From the NCBI RefSeq assembly GCF_000385135.1, contig NZ_ARQM01000003.1:62001-126000 (forward strand): a stretch of DNA of 64,000 bases, in the 5' to 3' direction. This stretch comes from Promicromonospora sukumoe 327MFSha3.1. GTDB lineage: Bacteria > Actinomycetota > Actinomycetes > Actinomycetales > Cellulomonadaceae. The notes beneath the pieces were generated by a model that saw only the letters and a list, made by a program, of their open reading frames with translations, did no database searches and was not told where the DNA came from. A program made the translations under genes and the position numbers. Positions 58,570 through 64,000 of the stretch are shown piece by piece. Each line of letters starts with the position of its first letter. Positions within the stretch are counted from its first letter, which is position 1.

Positions 58570-59637
58570 TCAGCCCTGGTAGGCGCGCTGCAGGCGCACC
58601 GGCGCGAGCGGCCCGATGCCCGGCACCTCGCGCTCCGGCTGCGCGGTGAGCGCGTAGCTCGAGCTCGTGGCGAGCAGCGCGGCGGTCTCCTTGTCGACCA
58701 GCACGGTCGACGGGTCGGACTGCTCCGTGAGGCGCGAGGCCAGGTTCACCGTGGGCCCGAAGATGTCGCCGAACCGCGACAGCACCCGCCCCCAGACCAG
58801 CCCGACACGCACCGGGATCTCGGGGTCCCCCGGCGCCGCCGTCCCGAGCTGCGCGCCGGAGGTCTCGGCCAGGCCCAGGGCCACCTCGGCGCCGGTCGCG
58901 ACGTCGTCGGTCACGAACAGCACGGCGTCGCCGATGGTCTTGACCACGCGGCCGCCCGCGTTGACGATGACGTCGCGCGCGCCGGCCTCGAACCGCTGCA
59001 CGAACTCCGCCAGCTCCTCCGAGCCGAGCCCCGCCGTCCGCTTGGTGAACGAGACGATGTCGGCGAACCCGACCGCCCGCAGCAGGGGCAGCTGGTGGCC
59101 GTCGTTGCTCTCGTCGCCCCGCGCGCCGGCGAACTCGATGGCGGTGCGCCCCGTGAGCGCCGCGAGCTGGCGCCGCCAGGCGTGCTCGAGCTGGCGGCTG
59201 AGCATCTCGGACATCTCCGGGAGCTTGTCCAGCGCGAGCAGCCGCGCCGACGTCTCGTCGAGCTGGTAGCGCCGCGCCAGGTGCTCGACGAGCGCCTCGA
59301 CCTGCCACAGCGCGAGCCGCTCGGTGGTGTGGCCCACCGACCGGATGAAGGTCATCTGGGCGCGCTCGTCCATCTGCTCCGCCTCGAACAGCCCGGCCGC
59401 GTCCTTGAGCGCCTCGACGTCGGCGTCGGTGAACCAGGTCTCGGTCGGGTGGGTGACGGGCAGGCCGATCCAGCGCCAGTACCGGGTCACGAACTGCTTG
59501 TCGAGCCCGGTGAGCTCCACGACCTGCGACAGGGTGTAGCGGCGCGCGCCGCCCAGCAGGGTCTCGTCCAGGCGGGCCGCGGTGTCGGCGCCCGGGGTCT
59601 CGTGGTTCGTGGGGGACGTCTCGGAGTTGTGGAGCAC
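58570..59637 (-). CDS. Class III adenylate/guanylate cyclase with N-terminal regulatory domain
   Basis: A 355-residue soluble nucleotide cyclase. The N-terminal about 170 residues (RRYTLSQVVELTGLDKQFVTRYWRWIGLP..., then WQVEALVEHLARRYQLDETSA) resemble the autoinhibitory, pH-sensing domain of mycobacterial Rv1264. The catalytic domain has metal Asp in VGFADIVSFTKR, the second Asp in KTIGDAVLFV, and the transition-state Asn/Arg in GPTVNLASRLTE. It should make cAMP. The GTG start lies 6 nt after TACAGT. Confidence 0.9.
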   Translation of the reverse strand: MLHNSETSPTNHETPGADTAARLDETLLGGARRYTLSQVVELTGLDKQFVTRYWRWIGLPVTHPTETWFTDADVEALKDAAGLFEAEQMDERAQMTFIRSVGHTTERLALWQVEALVEHLARRYQLDETSARLLALDKLPEMSEMLSRQLEHAWRRQLAALTGRTAIEFAGARGDESNDGHQLPLLRAVGFADIVSFTKRTAGLGSEELAEFVQRFEAGARDVIVNAGGRVVKTIGDAVLFVTDDVATGAEVALGLAETSGAQLGTAAPGDPEIPVRVGLVWGRVLSRFGDIFGPTVNLASRLTEQSDPSTVLVDKETAALLATSSSYALTAQPEREVPGIGPLAPVRLQRAYQG

Positions 59638-59643
59638 GTCACC

Positions 59644-59649
59644 ACTGTA
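59644..59649 (-). promoter_or_regulatory. -10 hexamer TACAGT of cyclase gene
   Basis: Minus-strand TACAGT, 6 nt before the GTG of the cyclase gene, a leaderless spacing. Confidence 0.4.
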
Positions 59650-59712
59650 GGCGGGCGCACCTCATGCAACCGCATGCACCGGCCCCAGTGCCCGCGCCGA
59701 GACCCCCGCAGG

Positions 59713-60009
59713 TCAGGCCACGAGCGTCAGCACGAGCGGGATCCCCATGAGCACCAGGAGCATCCCGACCACCGTCACGACGTTCCACAGGGTCAGCCGC
59801 ACGCCGCGGACGCCGTCGTCCCGGTGGAGCAGCACCCAGACGACCAGCAGCCAGGCGACCCCGGCCGCGACGAGCCCCGCCGTCGGCGTCCCGTCCGTCT
59901 GGACGATGCCCCGGTCCAGCCGGACCGTGCTGATGAGGTACACCGTGACGACCGCCGCGGCGCACACGATTCCCTTGGCCACACCGACCGTGGCTCGCCC
60001 TGCCTCCAT
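59713..60009 (-). CDS. Small three-helix membrane protein
   Basis: A 98-residue protein I do not recognise. Three hydrophobic segments (about 14-28, 43-61 and 74-97) joined by charged loops ([15 protein letters not shown]) make it an integral membrane protein. AGGAGA precedes the ATG at a good distance, which supports a real gene. It stands alone between birA and the cyclase gene. Confidence 0.65.
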   Translation of the reverse strand: MEAGRATVGVAKGIVCAAAVVTVYLISTVRLDRGIVQTDGTPTAGLVAAGVAWLLVVWVLLHRDDGVRGVRLTLWNVVTVVGMLLVLMGIPLVLTLVA

Positions 60010-60172
60010 GGCGTCTCCTGCCGTCGGCCACCCGTGCTGCGCGTCGTTGCGTTGTGGCGGAGATTACCGCAGGTCAGGGGGTGCGCGGCAGGGGCTGCCG
60101 ACGAGTTCACCCCTGCTGGGGCGCGACTTCACCCGCCGCGATCCGAGGCGCCCGCGCGCAGCCCGGCAGGCC

Positions 60173-61027
60173 TTACCGCAGGTGCCAGACGTCGCCGGCG
60201 GTCACCGTGCGCTCCTCGCCGGCGTCCGTCCGGATGCGCAGCGCCCCGGACTCGTCGAGGCCCACGGCCTCGCCCTCCAGCACGCCGGCGTCCCCGGCGA
60301 GCTCGGCCCGCACCCGGGTGCCCAGCGTCGCGGACACGGCCGCGTACTCGGCCAGCAGACCGGCGGCCACGACGTCGCCGCCCGCGTCCTCCCAGCGCCG
60401 GACGACGGCGTGCACCTCGCCGAGCATCCGGACCAGCACGTCGGTGCGGTCGGGGCGCGGGTAGCCCGCGAGCGCCAGCGACGTGGCTGTCGGTACGGGG
60501 AGCTCCTCGGCCGACTGGGACACGTTGAGCCCGATCCCGAGCACGACGGCGGGGGCGGGGGCGGGCGCGGCACCGGCCGGGCCGGCGGCGGGCGCCTCCG
60601 GGACCACCTCGGCGAGGATGCCGGCGACCTTGCGGTACGGCCCCAGCCCGGCGGCCGCGTCGTCGGCGGGCAGCAGGACGTCGTTGGGCCACTTCACGGC
60701 GGCGGTGACCCCGCCGTCGGACACGGCGCGGACCACCGCGAGGCCGGCCAGGAGCGGGAGCCAGCCGAGGGTCTCCGCGGGGACGCGGGGCCGCAGGAGG
60801 ACGGAGACGGTGAGGCCGGCGCGCGGCGGCGTCTGCCAGGACCGGCCGGCGCGGCCACGCCCGGCGGTCTGCTCCTCCGCGACCAGGGCCGACGGCGCGG
60901 GCCAGGCGGCCGGGTCGGCGCGGACGGCGGCGACCAGCTCGGCGTTGGTGGAGGGCGACGTCTCGACCACCTCGACCCGGGCGAACCCGGGGACGGTCAG
61001 GCGGTCGAGGTACAGGGAGGGACGCAC
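60173..61027 (-). CDS. birA: Biotin-[acetyl-CoA-carboxylase] ligase
   Basis: Attaches biotin to the carboxyl-carrier protein. A 284-residue group I ligase without a DNA-binding domain. The biotinyl-AMP loop [14 protein letters not shown], the KWPNDVL motif and the [11 protein letters not shown] segment are intact. A Pro/Ala-rich insert ([17 protein letters not shown]) lies before the last of these. The GTG start is followed by RPSLYLDRL. It is divergent from the acyl-CoA carboxylase beta gene, whose complex needs biotin. Confidence 0.93.
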   Translation of the reverse strand: MRPSLYLDRLTVPGFARVEVVETSPSTNAELVAAVRADPAAWPAPSALVAEEQTAGRGRAGRSWQTPPRAGLTVSVLLRPRVPAETLGWLPLLAGLAVVRAVSDGGVTAAVKWPNDVLLPADDAAAGLGPYRKVAGILAEVVPEAPAAGPAGAAPAPAPAVVLGIGLNVSQSAEELPVPTATSLALAGYPRPDRTDVLVRMLGEVHAVVRRWEDAGGDVVAAGLLAEYAAVSATLGTRVRAELAGDAGVLEGEAVGLDESGALRIRTDAGEERTVTAGDVWHLR

Positions 61028-61134
61028 CTCTTCATCCTCTCCCCTGGGCCGTGTGGCCGCCCTTGGAGGAAACCCACAAGGCGGCGGCGCGACCCGCTGG
61101 GGTCTCCCGCATCGAGCAAGAGGCATCCGACAAC

Positions 61135-61140
61135 TACGCT
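61135..61140 (+). promoter_or_regulatory. -10 hexamer TACGCT of carboxylase beta gene
   Basis: TACGCT ends 7 nt before the GTG of the carboxyltransferase gene, so the transcript appears leaderless. Confidence 0.5.
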
Positions 61141-61147
61141 CGGACTT

Positions 61148-62746
61148 GTGAACGACTCCACCACCACCCTCGCCGGTACGCGCGCCAAGCTGGACGACCT
61201 CGACGCCCGCCGGGCAGCCGCCATCGACACGCCAGAGGAGACGGCCAAGGAGAAGCAGCACAAGCGCGGCAAGAAGACCGCCCGCGAGCGCATCGAGGCG
61301 CTCCTGGACGAGGGCAGCTTCACCGAGCTGGACGCGCTGGCCAAGCACCGCAGCCGCAACTTCGGCCTGGACAAGAAGCGCATCGCCGGCGACGGCGTCG
61401 TGACCGGGTACGGCACGATCGACGGCCGCCAGGTCTGCGTCTACTCGCAGGACTTCACGGTGTTCGGCGGCAGCCTCGGCGAGGTGCACGGCCAGAAGAT
61501 CACCAAGGTGCAGGACCTCGCGCTGCGCACCGGCGTGCCGTTGATCGGCATCAGCGACGGCGGCGGCGCGCGCATCCAGGAGGGTGTCGCGGCCCTGACC
61601 CAGTTCGCGGAGATGTTCCGCCGCAACGTGGCGGCGTCCGGCGTGATCCCGCAGATCTCCCTGATCCTCGGCCCGAGCGCGGGCGGCGCGGTGTACTCCC
61701 CCGCCCTGACCGACTTCATCGTCATGGCCGACCAGACGTCGAACATGTTCATCACCGGCCCGGACGTGATCCGCACGGTCACCGGCGAGGACGTGGACTT
61801 CGAGACCCTGGGCGGCGCCCGCACGCACAACTCGAAGTCGGGTGTGGCGCACTACATGGGCAGCGACGAGGACGACGCGCTCGACTACGTGCGCCACCTG
61901 GTGAGCTACCTGCCGCAGAACAACCTCTCGGACGCGCCGTCGTTCCCGCCGGACGACGAGACGGTGCTGGAGGTCACGCCGGAGGACGAGGCGCTCGACG
62001 CGCTGATCCCGGACAGCGACAACCAGCCGTACGACATGCGCGAGGCCGTCGAGGCGGTGCTGGACCCGGAGTCGTTCCTCGAGGTCCAGCCGATGTTCGC
62101 GACCAACGTGCTGATCGGGTTCGGGCACGTGGAGGGGCAGTCGGTCGGCATCATCGCCAACCAGCCGCAGTCCATGGCCGGAACGCTCGACATCGACGCC
62201 GCCGAGAAGGCCGCGCGGTTCGTGCGCACCTGCGACGCGTTCAACATCCCCGTGCTGACGTTCGTGGACGTGCCGGGCTTCCTGCCCGGCGTCGGCCAGG
62301 AGCACCAGGGCATCATCCGCCGCGGCGCCAAGCTGATCTACGCGTACGCCGAGGCCACGGTGCCGCTGGTCACCATCATCACGCGCAAGGCGTACGGCGG
62401 CGCGTACATCGTGATGGGCTCCAAGCAGCTCGGTGCCGACGTCAACCTGGCGTGGCCGACGGCGCAGATCGCGGTCATGGGCGCGAGCGGCGCGGTGAAC
62501 ATCCTGCAGCGCGGCGCGCTGAAGACGGTCCAGGAGGCGGGCGGCGACGTCGAGGCCGAGCGGGCCCGGCTGACCGCCGAGTACGAGGACGCCATCGTCA
62601 ACCCGTGGGACGCCGCCGAGCGCGGCTACGTGGACGCGGTGATCCGCCCGTCCGAGACCCGGGTGCAGGTCGTGCGCGCCCTGCGCGCGCTGCGCACCAA
62701 GCGATCTACGCTTCCTCCGAAGAAGCACGGCAACATCCCGCTGTGA
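61148..62746 (+). CDS. Acyl-CoA carboxylase beta (carboxyltransferase) subunit
   Basis: Transfers the carboxyl group from biotin to acetyl- or propionyl-CoA. A 532-residue PccB/AccD-type protein with both crotonase-fold halves: [52 protein letters not shown] in the N-half, and [30 protein letters not shown] plus [10 protein letters not shown] in the C-half, including both oxyanion-hole Gly-Gly/Gly-Ala pairs. The two downstream genes, including the epsilon subunit, run in the same direction. Confidence 0.95.
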   Translation: MNDSTTTLAGTRAKLDDLDARRAAAIDTPEETAKEKQHKRGKKTARERIEALLDEGSFTELDALAKHRSRNFGLDKKRIAGDGVVTGYGTIDGRQVCVYSQDFTVFGGSLGEVHGQKITKVQDLALRTGVPLIGISDGGGARIQEGVAALTQFAEMFRRNVAASGVIPQISLILGPSAGGAVYSPALTDFIVMADQTSNMFITGPDVIRTVTGEDVDFETLGGARTHNSKSGVAHYMGSDEDDALDYVRHLVSYLPQNNLSDAPSFPPDDETVLEVTPEDEALDALIPDSDNQPYDMREAVEAVLDPESFLEVQPMFATNVLIGFGHVEGQSVGIIANQPQSMAGTLDIDAAEKAARFVRTCDAFNIPVLTFVDVPGFLPGVGQEHQGIIRRGAKLIYAYAEATVPLVTIITRKAYGGAYIVMGSKQLGADVNLAWPTAQIAVMGASGAVNILQRGALKTVQEAGGDVEAERARLTAEYEDAIVNPWDAAERGYVDAVIRPSETRVQVVRALRALRTKRSTLPPKKHGNIPL

Positions 62747-62783
62747 GCGGGCATCGAGCCGGCCGAGACCTGGAGGAGACTGC

Positions 62784-63308
62784 ATGAGCCACGAAGACGC
62801 CACCCACGGCCCGGCGCCGATGGGCCGCGTCGACACGGAGCCGATGCACCGCGCCGTCGACGCCCTGGCGGCCGCGCTGCACGACTACGTGGGGACCGCC
62901 GTGGGGGTGCGCGCCGAGTTCGGCGCCGCCGAGGCCGACGAGGACCCGCGCGTGCTGGCCCTCGAGTCGAAGGTGGGGCACCTGAACGCCGCGCTGTTCG
63001 ACACGCTGCACGGCGCGCTGGGCATGCACCCGGACCTCACCTCGTCCGTGTGGGAGCCGGAGCACGAGGGCGAGGAGGACGAGATCCTCGAGTCCGAGAC
63101 GCCCGAGGAGGGCGAGTCGTTCTACCTCGGCTTCGTGGTCGGCGCGCGGGGCGGCGACGCCTCCCTGGACGGCGTGATCGACCTGCTCGACGCCGCCGGC
63201 GAGTCCGTCGCCACGCAGCTCACCGAGGGCGGTTACGACATCGCCGAGTGGGCGGCCTCGCGCGGCGAAGCCCCGGGCTTCGGCTTCTACGAGGAGGACG
63301 ACGAGTGA
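62784..63308 (+). CDS. Acidic hypothetical protein between carboxylase beta and epsilon genes
   Basis: A 174-residue protein I do not recognise. It is strongly acidic, with a Glu-rich stretch (EGEEDEILESETPEEGES, about 94-111) between two predicted globular parts (MHRAVDALAAALHDYVGTAVGVRAEF and FYLGFVVGARGG...DLLDAAGESVATQLTEGGYD). GGAGGAGA precedes the ATG. Its stop overlaps the epsilon-subunit start by four bases, so all three genes should be co-expressed and the product may associate with the carboxylase. That is inference. Confidence 0.75.
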   Translation: MSHEDATHGPAPMGRVDTEPMHRAVDALAAALHDYVGTAVGVRAEFGAAEADEDPRVLALESKVGHLNAALFDTLHGALGMHPDLTSSVWEPEHEGEEDEILESETPEEGESFYLGFVVGARGGDASLDGVIDLLDAAGESVATQLTEGGYDIAEWAASRGEAPGFGFYEEDDE

Positions 63309-63544
63309 GCTCCGAGGTGCGGGTCGTCCGCGGCGAGCCCGACGACGTCGAGGTGGCGGCGCTGGTCGCCGGCCTCGCCGCCGTGGCGGCCGCGGGCACG
63401 GAACCCGAGGACGCGGCGCCGCTCGACGAGTGGACCAACCGTTCCCGCGCGCTGCGCGGGAACGGGGCGGCCACGGCGAAGAACTTCGGCGGGCGCTCGG
63501 GGCGGCACAACGCGGACTCGTGGCGGTGGAGCCTGCGGTCCTGA
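63305..63544 (+). CDS. Acyl-CoA carboxylase epsilon subunit
   Basis: A 79-residue actinobacterial AccE/PccE-type protein. It opens VRVVRGEPDDVEVAALVAGLAAVAAAG, the family fingerprint that docks on the beta subunit, and ends in the usual W-x-x-S segment (SWRWSLRS). Epsilon subunits stabilise and stimulate the alpha-beta complex. GTG overlaps the preceding stop (GTGA). The alpha (biotin carboxylase) gene is not in this window. Confidence 0.87.
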   Translation: MSSEVRVVRGEPDDVEVAALVAGLAAVAAAGTEPEDAAPLDEWTNRSRALRGNGAATAKNFGGRSGRHNADSWRWSLRS

Positions 63545-63584
63545 CCGCCGGGTATTGCGACTGCGAGTGAGGGAACGCGCCCCG

Positions 63585-63590
63585 TACGCT
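63585..63590 (+). promoter_or_regulatory. -10 hexamer TACGCT of DUF885 gene
   Basis: TACGCT ends 7 nt before the ATG at 63598, so the DUF885 gene has its own leaderless promoter after the carboxylase operon. Confidence 0.5.
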
Positions 63591-63597
63591 CCACCTC

Positions 63598-64000
63598 ATG
63601 ACCTCTCCCACGCGGCCCCCCACCCCGATCGACGCCGTCGCCGACGCCTACGTCACCCGCCTCACCGAGCTCTCCCCGCTGTCCGCGACGGCCTGGGGCC
63701 TGCCCGGCCACGACCACGAGACCGACGACCTCTCCCCGGCCGGCCACGACGCCGTCGCCCAGGCCGGGCGCGAGGTGCTGGCGAAGCTCGACGGCCTGGA
63801 GCCCACCGACGACGTCGACCGCGTCACGCTGTCCGCGATGCGCGAGCGGGTCGGGCTCGACCTGGAACTGCACGACGCCGGCGAGAACCTGCGCAGCCTG
63901 AACAACATCGAGTCCCCGGTGCAGAGCCTGCGCGACATCTTCGACATCATGGCCACCGACTCGGTGGAGGCCTGGGAGAACATCGCCTCGCGACTGAACG
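63598..64000 (+). CDS. DUF885 family protein, 3'-truncated by window edge
   Basis: The first 134 residues of a protein beginning MTSPTRPPTPIDAVADAYVTRLTELSPLSATAWGLPGHDHETDDLSP, which matches the N-terminal part of the large (about 550-residue) DUF885 family. Family members carry a gluzincin-type HExxH zinc motif, but that part lies beyond the window. The visible part is helical and acidic. It is probably a metallopeptidase-like protein; no catalytic residue can be checked here. Confidence 0.75.
   Translation, partial: MTSPTRPPTPIDAVADAYVTRLTELSPLSATAWGLPGHDHETDDLSPAGHDAVAQAGREVLAKLDGLEPTDDVDRVTLSAMRERVGLDLELHDAGENLRSLNNIESPVQSLRDIFDIMATDSVEAWENIASRLN

Noticed and set aside
55121-59308. A minus-strand frame open for about 1,395 codons
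   Set aside because: It runs antisense through the lysyl oxidase and crotonase genes, and its composition is the Arg/Ala/Pro-rich type expected from the reverse frame of GC-rich genes. Its ends overlap the real HAD and cyclase genes in other frames.

Overview
The window is very GC-rich, densely coded actinobacterial chromosome. I infer Micrococcales, most likely Promicromonosporaceae or Cellulomonadaceae. The grounds are a secreted GH10 xylanase with a C-terminal CBM2-like module, an actinobacterial tad pilus locus, a LysE/LysG pair, an acyl-CoA carboxylase epsilon subunit, and the DUF3054, DUF2017 and DUF3039 housekeeping families. No phage, transposase, integrase, CRISPR array, rRNA or tRNA was seen. 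Both window edges cut genes: a sulfotransferase at the start and a DUF885 gene at the end.

Layout. 0-11 kb is housekeeping: rdgB, rph, murI, an MBL-fold hydrolase, DUF2017-clpS, pncB, a DEAD/DEAH helicase overlapping a DUF3039 zinc-ribbon-like gene, and an orphan AAA ATPase. 11-17.4 kb is an amino-sugar or oligosaccharide uptake locus: nagB, ROK kinase, two ABC permeases, binding lipoprotein and a ROK repressor, with no ATPase gene. 17.7-20.7 kb holds a DUF4349 lipoprotein and an MFS-MerR efflux pair with a 19-bp-spacer promoter. 20.8-26.1 kb encodes GH20 hexosaminidase, N-acyl-D-amino-acid deacylase, a D-threonine-aldolase/D-serine-dehydratase-like PLP enzyme and RidA, which form a plausible salvage chain. 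Then come a propionyl/acetyl-CoA synthetase and an SRPBCC-like protein.

29.1-33.2 kb carries tmRNA, smpB, an M23 (EnvC-like) hydrolase, ftsX and ftsE on the minus strand. 33.4-36.1 kb has a zinc alcohol dehydrogenase, prfB and an ankyrin protein. 36.2-42.8 kb is the tad pilus locus (tadA, tadB, tadC, a small membrane protein, two TadE-like genes and a TadG-like gene), split by the oppositely oriented xylanase gene. A cluster of DnaA-box-like sequences sits upstream of tadA. 43-46.6 kb has an aminotransferase and a LysE-LysG-LysE arrangement. 46.6-49.4 kb holds two tandem LCP proteins that share an unusual Cys-containing C-terminus. 49.4-58.5 kb encodes a phytase-like/GDPD fusion, a Bcr/CflA exporter, a SRAP protein, a DUF1016 nuclease behind a perfect 18-bp palindrome, a HAD phosphatase, a bacterial lysyl oxidase and a crotonase. 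58.6-63.5 kb has a class III nucleotide cyclase, birA divergent from an acyl-CoA carboxylase beta gene, an acidic ORFan and the epsilon subunit.

Two signals recur. First, about twenty genes have a TAnnnT-type -10 hexamer 6-8 nt before the start codon, implying many leaderless mRNAs; this also guided several start choices. Second, gene ends carry long, near-perfect palindromes. Two of these share an identical 12-nt outer stem, one is a 30-bp perfect inverted repeat, and another 23-bp palindrome lies in frame inside the GH20 gene.
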